A DNA stretch of 64,000 nt from Maledivibacter halophilus (GCF_900167445.1 NZ_FUZT01000011.1:62001-126000); one strand, 5' to 3'; shown: positions 1 to 8,581, numbered from the stretch's first letter. A program made the numbers and translations. The notes: generated by a model from the sequence alone, not told the origin.

Positions 1-967
1 AACATTAATTTTAGTAATTATTGTGGCTATTATGCTTTATGTTCTAAGTAAAGGGGCAGATATACTAGTCGATCAAGCTGTCAGTCTTTCTTTACATTGG
101 GGAATCCCTAAAATGATCATTGGAGCAACTATTGTCTCTTTAGGGACAACTCTTCCAGAAGCAACAGTTTCTGTATTGGCTGCTATCAATGGAAACCCTG
201 ATTTGGCTTTAGGTAATGCAATAGGGTCAATTATTGCTGATACTGGCCTTATAATCGGCTTAGCAGCTCTCATTGGTCATTTACCAGTAGATCAGATGGT
301 TACTGATAGACAAGGAAAAATACAATTTTTATCAGGAATTTTGCTTGCAGTTGTAAGTCTACCTTTTTTATCCCATGGAAAAACTGGAAACATAAGTCAA
401 TGGATGGGCTGGATTTTTATTATATTATTAATAATTTATATCTATGTTTCGATGAAATGGGCAAAAAAATCTAATTCCTCTGAAGATAATTTTACAAAAG
501 AAAAAAGTCCTATAATTATCCAGATATTAAAACTATTTTTAGGTATATTTCTTGTTATTGGATCATCAAAAATTCTTATACCAGCTGTAGAAATAACGGC
601 AATTAGAGTAGGAATTCCCCAAAGTATTATAGCTGCTACTTTAGTGGCTTTCGGCACTAGTCTTCCTGAACTAGTAACTGCAATTACTGCCGTAAGAAAA
701 GGCCATGGGGAACTGGCAATAGGTAATGTAGTAGGTGCAGATATTCTTAATGTGCTCTTTGTAGTTGGTAGTGCTGCTTCTGTAACAAAGGGTGGATTAG
801 ATGTTCCTGCTAACTTTTATAAAATTCAATTTCCAACAATGCTTATAATACTTTGCGCTTTTAGATTTTTTACTAAAAATCGGAAGGACGAAATTACTAA
901 AACTGAAGGTCTTACATTATTTGGTATTTATATTATTTATTTGATTTTAAACTATGCATTAATATAA
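1..967 (+). CDS. Sodium/calcium exchanger family protein (5' partial)
   Basis: Integral membrane cation antiporter of the CaCA superfamily. The two signature alpha repeats are visible: GATIVSLGTTLPEATVS (about residues 34-50 counted from a GTG at 23) and AATLVAFGTSLPELVTA (about 204-220), each in a hydrophobic block with a conserved acidic residue for ion binding. The reading frame is open from the window edge with no stop, so the N-terminus may lie outside; a GTG at 23 is possible but has no clear ribosome-binding site. About 314 residues are visible, close to the family length, so little is missing. A strong hairpin follows at once. The transported ion cannot be told from the sequence. Confidence 0.88.
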   Translation, partial: TLILVIIVAIMLYVLSKGADILVDQAVSLSLHWGIPKMIIGATIVSLGTTLPEATVSVLAAINGNPDLALGNAIGSIIADTGLIIGLAALIGHLPVDQMVTDRQGKIQFLSGILLAVVSLPFLSHGKTGNISQWMGWIFIILLIIYIYVSMKWAKKSNSSEDNFTKEKSPIIIQILKLFLGIFLVIGSSKILIPAVEITAIRVGIPQSIIAATLVAFGTSLPELVTAITAVRKGHGELAIGNVVGADILNVLFVVGSAASVTKGGLDVPANFYKIQFPTMLIILCAFRFFTKNRKDEITKTEGLTLFGIYIIYLILNYALI

Positions 968-1007
968 ATTTGCTTTGGATGCCCTTCTTTCGTATAAAAA
1001 TATTAAC

Positions 1008-1054
1008 AAAAAAGCAAAAGGTTAAAGATTTTCTCATTGGCCTTTTGCTTTTTT
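1008..1054. terminator. Bidirectional intrinsic terminator
   Basis: Arms AAAAAGCAAAAGG and CCTTTTGCTTTTTT are separated by a 19-base loop. The T-run on the plus side ends the exchanger gene; the A-run at the start gives a U-tract for minus-strand transcripts leaving the SIS gene. Confidence 0.8.
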
Positions 1055-1159
1055 AAGTGAAAAATTTGCTATTGTACTATTTAGTTTATACATATTCTAA
1101 TAAAAATTTTAATATGTATAAATTAATTGTTTTGCTGGAATATCTATAGTTAACATTTT

Positions 1160-1897
1160 TTATAAATGCTTTACTTTTCCCATATATTTTTCTAGTATAT
1201 TTCTATTATGTTCACTTCCTCCATCGACATTTCCACTAATCAATATTGGTGGAATCATGCCACTTTTCTTCACTTTTTCTATAACATCTGCAATAACTGA
1301 ATTAATAATAAATGAACCTGCAATAGTAGAGCCTGGTACAGCTTCAAAATTACCATAATCTAATAAGGCATCTCCATAGCCAATACAATTATCTATAACT
1401 ACATCACATACATCACATAGATGTTTACCAGAAGAATGCCTGGATTTACTTTTTTCTGAATACTCTACTGATGTTACTCCTATTACTTTCAAACCTTTTT
1501 CCTTACAACTAAGTGCTGCATCTATAGGAACCGGATTTCTACCTGATGTTGAAAATATTGTTATTACTTCTCTCTTTTTTAACTCATATCTATCTAACAC
1601 CCACTTTACATACCCTTCTTGTTTTTCAACCATAGAGCTTTTAATTGCACCATGTTGAACCATCAATGCCGTATCGAATATTGGATTTACACATGCTAAT
1701 CCTCCAGCCCTATAAAAAACCTCTTCACAAAGCATTAATGAATGACCACATCCAAAAAAATGAAGCATATTATTATCTTTTACTGCCTTAGCCATTAAAT
1801 TTGAAGCTTCTTTAATATTGCTTTTCTGGGTTTCTTTAATCCTTTTTAAAATACTATCTATTGTATTCATATATTCATTGGATTTTATAATAATCAT
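1160..1897 (-). CDS. SIS-domain protein of the UPF0309 type
   Basis: About 245 residues with a sugar-isomerase (SIS) fold. The N-terminal part has FFGCGHSLMLCEE, the phosphosugar-binding loop region, followed by FSTSGRNPVPIDAAL, the second Ser/Thr-rich loop. Such proteins isomerise or cleave phosphosugars. It lies at the end of the ascorbate-type PTS operon and may process the imported phosphosugar (inference). The start is uncertain: the SD-like AAAGG abuts the ATG at 1897, while the next in-frame ATG (1870) would remove residues that fit the family N-terminus (NEYMNTIDSIL). A non-ATG start just downstream of 1897 is possible. Roughly 200 bases with a repeat and a hairpin separate it from the IIC gene, so co-transcription is not certain. 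Confidence 0.82.
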   Translation of the reverse strand: MIIIKSNEYMNTIDSILKRIKETQKSNIKEASNLMAKAVKDNNMLHFFGCGHSLMLCEEVFYRAGGLACVNPIFDTALMVQHGAIKSSMVEKQEGYVKWVLDRYELKKREVITIFSTSGRNPVPIDAALSCKEKGLKVIGVTSVEYSEKSKSRHSSGKHLCDVCDVVIDNCIGYGDALLDYGNFEAVPGSTIAGSFIINSVIADVIEKVKKSGMIPPILISGNVDGGSEHNRNILEKYMGKVKHL

Positions 1898-1950
1898 CCT
1901 TTCTTTTTCTATTTAAATTATTTTATCTAACATTTGTGTATAAATCATGA

Positions 1951-1998
1951 TTGAGCAAATTGCATAATCCTAATTTGGATGGGTTGCATAATATATAA
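1951..1998 (-). repeat. Partial copy of the TTGAGnAAATTGCATAATT intergenic repeat
   Basis: Begins TTGAGCAAATTGCATAAT and continues with a GGGTTGCATAATATATA block. This matches the reverse complement of the right-hand part of the copy at 59251-59371. Only about 48 bases are recognisable, so this is a truncated or diverged copy in the opposite orientation. Confidence 0.65.
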
Positions 1999-2023
1999 CT
2001 TTAATAATAATTCTATATTTTGT

Positions 2024-2065
2024 AAATTCAAAACTGCTTCCATATTCGCAAGCAGCTTTGAATTT
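2024..2065 (-). terminator. Hairpin downstream of the PTS IIC gene
   Basis: Interrupted stem AAATTCAAA/TTTGAATTT plus CTGCTT/AAGCAG around a 10-base loop. It has no clear U-tract on the minus strand, so it may be a weak terminator or an mRNA-stabilising hairpin between the IIC and SIS genes. Confidence 0.45.
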
Positions 2066-2099
2066 ATTACACTTATTTAGAAAAATTTATCTATTATCC

Positions 2100-3377
2100 T
2101 TACATTCCAAATAATTTTCCTATTGTTCCTGATATAATAGCCCATAGTGAAAAATCATTTCCACCAAATATCACAATCCAATCAGATACTGTACTTTGTA
2201 AAAAGGGGATAGAAAATCCAACTAATAATATCATTATTATTCCTGCAACCCCGGAGCCAATAATAGCTCCTCTTGTTCCTCCTGTACCATTTCCTATAAC
2301 TGCAGCAGTACCAATTTCAAAAAAACATGTAATAGTTAAAGGTAAAATAGCATATGGGAAAATCCCTGATCTTCCAATTATTATTATTGTAATAACAGAT
2401 GTAATCATTGAAACTATGAAACCAATTAATACTGCATTGGGAGCATAGGAAAATATAATAGGACAATCTAATGCAGGAATAGCATTTGGTATTAGTTTAT
2501 CTGAAACACCTTTAAAAGCCGGTATAATTTCTGCTAACATCATTCTTACTCCTGATAAAAGAACTGTTAGTCCTGCTCCAAATAATACACCCTGCATTAA
2601 AGCATATACAAATAATGTCTTATCAGTTCCAAATACTTCTGCTGTTTTACCTCCAAGTAATAACCCGACAACTACATATACTATAAACATTACTATAGAC
2701 GATGTAATTGTAATTTCCCTAAGAAAATCAAATTTTTCAGATATTTGTAAGTCTTCAGTAGAATGATCCTTATTCCCAAAAACCTTTCCAACTAATCCGG
2801 AAATTAAAGATAATATAACTGTAGGATGGCCTAAAGTAAAAGAATCATCACCTATTACATTCTTCACATAGGGCCTGATTATTGCAGGAGCAAATATTAT
2901 ATAAATTGAAAGAAAAATTGTACTGAAGATTATTAAGCCAGTACCATGCAATCCACTTTCTAAACCTACAGCCACAAATATAAAAGCAAACCAAAAGAGA
3001 TGATGCCCTGTTAAAAATATATTTTTAATTCTTGTAAACTTGGCAACAACTACATTTATTAAAAAAGCAAGCAGCATTGCTATTCCAATTTGTGATCCAA
3101 ATTCTGAAATGATTTTATCAGAACCCATGGGATTTAATGCTGCCTCGCCACTAATCCTATACAAACTATTAAAACCGTTACTTAATGGCGTCATTGATTG
3201 TACTAAAATATTTACTCCCTGAGTCAATATTACAACACCTATTACAGTTTTTATAGTGCCCTTTATTACATCTGAAGCTGATTTTTTTTGAAGCAAAAGA
3301 CCTACTAATGCAATGATTCCTAAAAATAAAGACGCTTCTCTAAATATTTCATTAATAAAGAACGATATAATTTTCAT
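2100..3377 (-). CDS. PTS IIC membrane component, ascorbate (SgaT/UlaA) family
   Basis: A 425-residue polytopic membrane protein that fits the ascorbate/SgaT-type IIC permease: multiple hydrophobic spans, the segment TGHHLFWFAFIFVAVGLESG, and the Gly-rich GTAAVIGNGTGGTRGAIIGS near the end. It would carry its substrate across the membrane while IIA and IIB (just upstream, same strand) pass phosphate from HPr. The start at 3377 is preferred over 3383 because GGAGGAGG lies 6-9 bases before it. The family is usually about 420-465 residues. The substrate is not certain: many Firmicute SgaT-type systems carry sugars other than ascorbate, and no ascorbate-catabolic genes (UlaG/D/E/F) are present. Confidence 0.85.
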   Translation of the reverse strand: MKIISFFINEIFREASLFLGIIALVGLLLQKKSASDVIKGTIKTVIGVVILTQGVNILVQSMTPLSNGFNSLYRISGEAALNPMGSDKIISEFGSQIGIAMLLAFLINVVVAKFTRIKNIFLTGHHLFWFAFIFVAVGLESGLHGTGLIIFSTIFLSIYIIFAPAIIRPYVKNVIGDDSFTLGHPTVILSLISGLVGKVFGNKDHSTEDLQISEKFDFLREITITSSIVMFIVYVVVGLLLGGKTAEVFGTDKTLFVYALMQGVLFGAGLTVLLSGVRMMLAEIIPAFKGVSDKLIPNAIPALDCPIIFSYAPNAVLIGFIVSMITSVITIIIIGRSGIFPYAILPLTITCFFEIGTAAVIGNGTGGTRGAIIGSGVAGIIMILLVGFSIPFLQSTVSDWIVIFGGNDFSLWAIISGTIGKLFGM

Positions 3378-3395
3378 TCCCATCCTCCTCCATAA

Positions 3396-3686
3396 TTATT
3401 TTATTACTTTCTTTAAAATTTCAAGACCTTTTTCTTCTATTTCTTTTTTGTTTATGAAGTTTTTAATTGCTATAACTGGTACATTGACTTTGTCTTTAAT
3501 AGATTTTTCTAATTCCTTCGATGTAAATATTATGTCACATTTTGTAGAAGCAGCTGAACCAACATCAGTTGTAAAAACATCTGCAATTAATCCATTTGAT
3601 TTCAAAATTTCATCTATTTTCATCTTCAGTATCATAGATGAGCCTACACCAAATCCACAAACTACTAAAACTTTAGCCTTTGCCAT
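3396..3686 (-). CDS. PTS IIB component, ascorbate type
   Basis: A 96-residue cytoplasmic phosphocarrier. VLVVCGFGVGSS carries the phosphorylated Cys (Cys10 from the chosen start) in the lactose/ascorbate-type IIB P-loop. It takes phosphate from the IIA encoded upstream and passes it to the substrate bound by IIC. ATG at 3686 is chosen because AAAGGGGTGAT lies just ahead; the longer form would start at a GTG inside that site. It is in a compact operon with 8 bases to the preceding IIA stop region and about 18 bases to IIC. Confidence 0.87.
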   Translation of the reverse strand: MAKAKVLVVCGFGVGSSMILKMKIDEILKSNGLIADVFTTDVGSAASTKCDIIFTSKELEKSIKDKVNVPVIAIKNFINKKEIEEKGLEILKKVIK

Positions 3687-3703
3687 TTTAATCACCCCTT
3701 TCC

Positions 3704-4147
3704 TTATAATTTATTAATAAGCTTATAAACATATTCTCTATCCTTTGCTTGTCTTATTTCCTCTATTATGCTTTCATTTTCAATTATTTTTGCTAATCCC
3801 TTTAACTCCTCCAAATGAATATCTTTAGATTTAGCACCAAAGCTAAAGACAATATCAACAGGGTCGTTGGCTTCATTTCCAAATTTTACAGGATTCAATA
3901 GGGTAATCATACTAATCCCTTCTTTTAACACATTTTCACTTGGTCTGGAATGAGCAATTGCTATATGCGGAACTATAACAATATATGGTCCCAACTTCTT
4001 TACATTTTCAATCATATTATCAACATAATTCTCATTTACATAGCCAGTTTTAATTAACAAATTTCCTGCATTTCTTATTGCTTCCTTCCAGTCTTCGCAA
4101 TACACATTTAGTTCAATATTATCCTTCTTAATCAGTTCTTTTGTCAT
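3704..4147 (-). CDS. PTS IIA component, mannitol/fructose-Ntr fold
   Basis: A 147-residue PTS_EIIA_2-type phosphocarrier. The active-site segment VPHIAIAHSRP holds His66, which corresponds to the phosphorylated His of the family; His61 lies nearby. It accepts phosphate from HPr and feeds the IIB encoded just downstream. The ribosome-binding site AAAGGAGTG lies 6 bases ahead of the ATG. The C-terminal IIA-like domain of the neighbouring regulator resembles this protein, as expected for a regulator sensing the same phospho-relay. Confidence 0.86.
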   Translation of the reverse strand: MTKELIKKDNIELNVYCEDWKEAIRNAGNLLIKTGYVNENYVDNMIENVKKLGPYIVIVPHIAIAHSRPSENVLKEGISMITLLNPVKFGNEANDPVDIVFSFGAKSKDIHLEELKGLAKIIENESIIEEIRQAKDREYVYKLINKL

Positions 4148-4170
4148 ATTTACACTCCTTTGTCAATGAT

Positions 4171-6150
4171 CTAATTTGATAAATCCATTATTTCTTCATA
4201 ATTTCCTGCTTCATAAATTTTTTTAATATTTTCTTTCTTTTCCAATACTTTTATTAAATCAGTAAGAATCTTAAAATATTTATTTGATTTGTTAGTTCCG
4301 AAAACTATTATCATTTTTACAGATTCTGAATCTTTATCTCCAAAGTCTATGGTTTCCTTTAAAGTAAGGAGACTAAGACAATCCTTTAGCACTCCTTTCT
4401 CTGCCAAGGCATGGTTTAAGGCTATCCCTGGTATAATAACCATATAAGGACCCATTTTTTCAACGGCTTCTATCATAGCCCTTATATAGTCCTCAATAAT
4501 ATAGCCTTTTTTTAATAAAGGATCAGCTGCCGCAAATATTGCTTCTCTCCAATTTTTACAGTCGTATTTTAGAGTCACGAAATCCTTTTTTAACATATCC
4601 TTTAAAAATACTTTCTTCTCTTGGGTTTCATATATATTTTGCTTTGATAAATACATAAGCTGTTTTCTTTTTATATTTTTAAATATTAAAGTCTTGATCT
4701 TGTTTAAATCCTCATTTTCTAATAAAGGGTTAACTATGATAACCTTTGTATTTTCAATATCTGTTTCTCGGGTAGAAATAACAAAATCTATATTTTCATT
4801 TTCAATTATTTTTTTAGACTCATTTACTCCCACTGGTCCAACTAATTTTATTTCTGGCATCATAATGTTTAATCTGGTTTTAAGTAAATTAGATGTGGCT
4901 AAACCCATGCCACATACAAGTAATGCCTTTGGCATAAAACCATTTTGCTTATGTCTTTCAAAGGCAGCACCAATATGCATTGCAACGTATGCAATTTCAT
5001 CATCTGGAAAGGATTTACCAATCAACTTTTCATACTCACTTAAAATCTTCTTCGAAGCTTCAAATACAAAAGGGTTTCTATATTTTATATTTTCTGTTAA
5101 AGGGTTAGTAATTTCCAAATTGTTTTTCAGTCTATATACAGCTATTTGCAAATGAAGCCTAAGGGCATTTATAAACTCAATATCATTACTTAAATCGACT
5201 CCCAAGGTCTTTTGAATATCAAGTACCACTCCTTCAATAATACTCATAACTTCAAAATCAACCTTTTCATATGAATCTTTATACTTAATATTACTTCTTC
5301 TCTTTGCTCCTAAGAAAATCTTCATAAGATAAATTATTTCCCCTTCAGTAAAAGTAATTTCATACTTTTCTTCTAATTTAACTACTAAATCCTTTACTAT
5401 ATTAAATTCAACTTTACTCCTGTATTCATCGATCATTTCTTTTGAATAATAGATCTTTTTTCCCATTGCTATTCTGTTTACTGCAATCAGTAGATAAATA
5501 AGAAGCTCTTTTTTGCTTTCTTCTATATATTGGGTTCCTATTTTTATTTCATGCTCTTTAATGGTATTTATAGTATCTTTAAATTTTGATTCATCGAATA
5601 ATTTGTAAAATCCATAATTACCTAGAAAATCTTTTTGAAAATCACTTTTAACTAAATTAACAAAATAGTTTCTCAGCTTTTCTTCTTCTCCATCTAAACA
5701 CATTCCATAGCGAGGCCTTTTATGTAATATAATCCCATTAACTTCAAACAAATTGTCTATATAGTCAATATCATTGGCTATAGTATTTTTACTAACATAT
5801 AGTCTATCAGCCAATTCTTGCAATGTAATATAATTTTTAGTCAAAAATAGTTTCAACATGATAAATAATCTTCTCTCTTGAATAGACAAAATTCTATCTT
5901 CAAAACTTGACAGGGCTTCACGGATTTTTTCTTTATTGGCATTGATATTACTAATTTTTATACCTTTTTTCGGCTTTCTTATAAAATTTATATTTAAGTC
6001 TTTCATCCATTCTTCAATATAATCTAAGTCATATCTAATAGTACGATTACTAACTTTAAATATTTCAGAAAGCTTTTTTATGGTACAATAATTCTCTTGA
6101 TTCATTAGATGCAATATTATATTCGACTGTCTTCTAGTTAATAAAATCAT
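4171..6150 (-). CDS. PRD-type PTS transcription regulator (MtlR/LicR class)
   Basis: A 659-residue multidomain regulator. An N-terminal helix-turn-helix (RQSNIILHLMNQ, then SNRTIRYDLDYI) and a second HTH-like segment are followed by PRD regions with conserved His, a IIB-like domain (LLVCGMGLATSNLL) and a C-terminal IIA-like domain (VIIPGIALNHALAE). This order is that of MtlR/LicR-type activators, whose activity is set by phosphorylation of PRD, IIB and IIA sites by the PTS. ATG 6150 has GAGGAG ahead at good spacing; the ORF could open at 6189. It is the first gene of the IIA-IIB-IIC operon and very likely its activator. The leader upstream carries a hairpin with U-tract and a 42-bp palindrome. 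Confidence 0.87.
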   Translation of the reverse strand: MILLTRRQSNIILHLMNQENYCTIKKLSEIFKVSNRTIRYDLDYIEEWMKDLNINFIRKPKKGIKISNINANKEKIREALSSFEDRILSIQERRLFIMLKLFLTKNYITLQELADRLYVSKNTIANDIDYIDNLFEVNGIILHKRPRYGMCLDGEEEKLRNYFVNLVKSDFQKDFLGNYGFYKLFDESKFKDTINTIKEHEIKIGTQYIEESKKELLIYLLIAVNRIAMGKKIYYSKEMIDEYRSKVEFNIVKDLVVKLEEKYEITFTEGEIIYLMKIFLGAKRRSNIKYKDSYEKVDFEVMSIIEGVVLDIQKTLGVDLSNDIEFINALRLHLQIAVYRLKNNLEITNPLTENIKYRNPFVFEASKKILSEYEKLIGKSFPDDEIAYVAMHIGAAFERHKQNGFMPKALLVCGMGLATSNLLKTRLNIMMPEIKLVGPVGVNESKKIIENENIDFVISTRETDIENTKVIIVNPLLENEDLNKIKTLIFKNIKRKQLMYLSKQNIYETQEKKVFLKDMLKKDFVTLKYDCKNWREAIFAAADPLLKKGYIIEDYIRAMIEAVEKMGPYMVIIPGIALNHALAEKGVLKDCLSLLTLKETIDFGDKDSESVKMIIVFGTNKSNKYFKILTDLIKVLEKKENIKKIYEAGNYEEIMDLSN

Positions 6151-6257
6151 ATTATTAGCTCCTCGACTAGAAATTTTTTTCACCTTCATTATATATCATT
6201 ATAAATTTAGCCATAATACCAAATCATTTCTAGGTTATGTGGCAAGATTTTATATAT

Positions 6258-6299
6258 ATATTTCAAATCAATAAAAATATTTTTATTGATTTGAAATAT
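6258..6299. promoter_or_regulatory. 42-bp perfect palindrome upstream of the PTS regulator
   Basis: Perfect two-fold symmetric sequence whose right half is TTTTTATTGATTTGAAATAT. It lies about 110 bases before the regulator start in a gene-free stretch (6151-6634). It has no GC clamp or U-tract, so an operator or cruciform-forming site is more likely than a terminator. Role unknown. Confidence 0.6.
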
Positions 6300-6400
6300 T
6301 ATATGTTATATAATTAACACAAATAGGAAATTTAAATTTATATTAATACTAATATTTGACTTCAGATTTTATGAGATTAGTCTTATAAAATTTGTTGTAC

Positions 6401-6449
6401 AAAAAGTAGCCCTTCCGAAAAAGAGTAATCTGATTCGAAAAGGAACTAC
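6401..6449 (-). terminator. Hairpin with U-tract in the minus-strand leader
   Basis: On the minus strand an imperfect stem (GTAG..CCTT..TCG with CGG..AAGG..CTAC) is followed by TTTTT. The only minus-strand gene downstream is the PTS regulator, and no minus-strand gene lies upstream, so this could be an attenuator in the regulator's own leader. It does not match a RAT sequence that I can recognise. Confidence 0.45.
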
Positions 6450-6583
6450 GGCATATATTGTGACACATATAGTGAAGCATTCTTAATACTTTATTTATAG
6501 ATTCGTTTCATTATAATATAATTTATATAATAAAAAAGTCATTTGATAATTTTTATTATATATGTCATGAAATACTACAGCCG

Positions 6584-6609
6584 AGCTTTCCTTTTGGGAA
6601 AGCTTTTTT
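6584..6609 (+). terminator. Terminator or attenuator just upstream of TM1266-hydG
   Basis: Stem AGCTTTCC/GGAAAGCT, loop TTTTG, then TTTTTT. It points along the plus strand and ends about 25 bases before the TM1266 start. No plus-strand gene lies immediately upstream, so it is probably an attenuator in the leader of the TM1266-hydG transcript, or the end of a small RNA. A TATAAT at 6512-6517 is a possible -10 box for that leader. Confidence 0.6.
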
Positions 6610-6634
6610 ATTGCTTATATTATAAAAAAGGGAG

Positions 6635-6901
6635 ATGATTAAAATTACTAAAATAGCTGTTATAGGTGCTGTATTAGATAATCCTAAAGAGTGTCAATCT
6701 CAATTTAACGATATAGTTTCAAGTTATAAAAAAATAGTAAAGGGACGAATGGGTATTCCTTTTGATACAGAAGGTGTATCAGTAATTTCAATAATTGTAT
6801 CGGGATCATTAGATGAAATAAACAGTTTAACAGGTAAACTTGGCAATATAAAAGGTGTAAATATTAAAACGTCATTTTCTAAGAAAAACATTGAAAAATA
6901 A
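6635..6901 (+). CDS. TM1266 family putative hydrogenase-system regulator
   Basis: An 88-residue protein of the ACT-like TM1266 family, which sits next to [FeFe]-hydrogenase maturation genes in Thermotoga and Clostridia. Family features visible: the N-terminal strand KIAVIGAVLDNP, a central RMGIPFDTEGVSVISIIVSGS and the closing GVNIKTSFSK. The molecular role is not established. It lies 23 bases upstream of the HydG-like gene and is probably co-transcribed. The GGGAG sequence directly abuts ATG 6635, so the true start could be a few codons downstream at a non-ATG codon. Confidence 0.85.
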   Translation: MIKITKIAVIGAVLDNPKECQSQFNDIVSSYKKIVKGRMGIPFDTEGVSVISIIVSGSLDEINSLTGKLGNIKGVNIKTSFSKKNIEK

Positions 6902-6924
6902 AAAATTTTGAAAGGATGATTTAA

Positions 6925-8427
6925 ATGGCAACAATGTCAGTAAGCAAATGGTCAAATCAGGTAATTAAGCAAAATCAAATCGATAAATTTCTTATTAACG
7001 GTAAAGATTTTATTGATGAAGAAAAAATATCTGAAAAACTTAAATCCTGCAAAACAAATGATAAAAACCACATAAGAAATATTATTGAAAAATCCAAATC
7101 TATTCAAACCCTTACTCCCGATGAAGTTGCTTCACTCCTCAATGTGGAAGACGAAGAGCTATGGGAAGAAATGTACGAAGCAGGAGCAGAAATAAAACGT
7201 AAAGTATATGATAATAGAATTGTTTTCTTTGCTCCTTTATATTGTAGTAATCTTTGTGTAAATGGCTGTAGGTATTGTGGATTTAGAACTAATAATAAAG
7301 AAGAAAAAAGAAGAAGATTAACTATGAAAGAAGTAAAAAAGGAAACTGAAGTTATAGTTGATCAGGGACATAAAAGAGTAATTGTTGTTTATGGAGAACA
7401 TCCCCTTTCCGATGTTGATTATATGTGTGACTCTATAAAAGCAGTTTATGATGTCAGGAAAAAATCCCCTAATGGTAATGGATATGGAAATATTAGAAGG
7501 GTTAACGTAAATGCCGCTCCAATGTCAACTGAAGATTTAGTTAAACTAAAAAACGTTGGAATTGGTACATATCAAGTATTTCAGGAAACTTATAATAGAA
7601 ATTTATATGAATATCTACATCCTTTCGGTCCAAAATCAGATTACAGATGGAGACTTTACTCACTCCATAGAGCAATGGATGCTGGTATTGATGACTTAGC
7701 CATTGGTGCCCTTTTTGGTCTCTACGACTGGAAATTTGAAGTTATGGGATTAATCTATCATGCCTTAGACCTTGAGAAGCAATTTGGAATAGGACCTCAT
7801 ACAATTTCATTTCCAAGAATTATGCCTGCATCTGGAACAACAACTTTTTCAGATTCAAAATATATAGTAAACGATGCTGATTTTAAAAAGCTTGTTACTG
7901 TATTAAGACTTGCAGTACCTTATACTGGTTTAATTATTACTGCAAGAGAATCACCTAAGGTTAGAGATGACGTTATTAATGTAGGATGTACCCAAATGGA
8001 TGCTTCCTCTATAATAGAAATTGGAGGATATAGTCAAAGTAATGGTATGCAAAATAAGGAAAAACAACAGTTTATGCTTGGAGATACAAGAAGCTTAGAT
8101 GAAGTAATTAAACTTCTTGCACAAAATGATACTATTACTTCCTTCTGTACTGCAGGATATCGTTGTGGAAGAACTGGAGATAAGATAATGGGACTTCTTA
8201 AAGGATGTATAGAAGGCAAATTCTGTAAACTTAACGCTGTACTAACCTTTAAGGAATACTTAGATGATTATGCTTCTTTAGAAACTAAAGTGGCCGGTGA
8301 AAGGGTTATACAAAAAGAAATTGAGGAAATAGGTAATATTCCATATTTTAAGGAACATGGCCTATATAAACAGCTGATGGATTCCTATGATAAAATTGCT
8401 AAAGGTGAAAGGGATATTTATTTATAG
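6925..8427 (+). CDS. hydG: HydG-type radical SAM tyrosine lyase with altered C-terminal cluster motif
   Basis: A 500-residue radical SAM enzyme closely resembling HydG, which cleaves tyrosine to p-cresol and makes the CO and CN ligands of the [FeFe]-hydrogenase H-cluster. The N-terminal SAM cluster motif is intact: Cys111-x3-Cys115-x2-Cys118 within CSNLCVNGCRYCGF. The C-terminal auxiliary motif, normally CX2CX22C, reads Cys408-Thr-Ala-Gly411 ... Cys434: the second Cys is Gly, while additional Cys occur at 414 and 428. The flanking GRTGD and the following NAVLTFKEYLDDYA are as in HydG. Clear SD (GAAAGGATG). No hydE, hydF or hydrogenase gene is in this window. A strong terminator follows. It may be a true HydG using another ligand, or a HydG paralogue with changed chemistry. 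Confidence 0.85.
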   Translation: MATMSVSKWSNQVIKQNQIDKFLINGKDFIDEEKISEKLKSCKTNDKNHIRNIIEKSKSIQTLTPDEVASLLNVEDEELWEEMYEAGAEIKRKVYDNRIVFFAPLYCSNLCVNGCRYCGFRTNNKEEKRRRLTMKEVKKETEVIVDQGHKRVIVVYGEHPLSDVDYMCDSIKAVYDVRKKSPNGNGYGNIRRVNVNAAPMSTEDLVKLKNVGIGTYQVFQETYNRNLYEYLHPFGPKSDYRWRLYSLHRAMDAGIDDLAIGALFGLYDWKFEVMGLIYHALDLEKQFGIGPHTISFPRIMPASGTTTFSDSKYIVNDADFKKLVTVLRLAVPYTGLIITARESPKVRDDVINVGCTQMDASSIIEIGGYSQSNGMQNKEKQQFMLGDTRSLDEVIKLLAQNDTITSFCTAGYRCGRTGDKIMGLLKGCIEGKFCKLNAVLTFKEYLDDYASLETKVAGERVIQKEIEEIGNIPYFKEHGLYKQLMDSYDKIAKGERDIYL

Positions 8428-8531
8428 GATTTTCCACTTCATCAACCATAAATATCTTATTTTTGTTAATGAGATAAATCTCATCTGGTGTTCTTCCCAG
8501 GATATGTACTTAATTGAAATTGCCAATAATT

Positions 8532-8581
8532 AAAACCTTAGAGATTATATCATGACATGATATAACCTCTAAGGTTTTTTA
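8532..8581. terminator. Bidirectional terminator between hydG and the OCD-like gene
   Basis: Long stem AAAACCTTAGAG..ATTATATCAT with its complement, then TTTTTT. It separates the convergent hydG-like and ornithine-cyclodeaminase-like genes. Confidence 0.85.

Noticed and set aside
4694..5155. Open frame of 153 codons opposite the PTS regulator gene
   Set aside because: Antisense to a well-supported coding region, low-complexity hydrophobic sequence, no SD.
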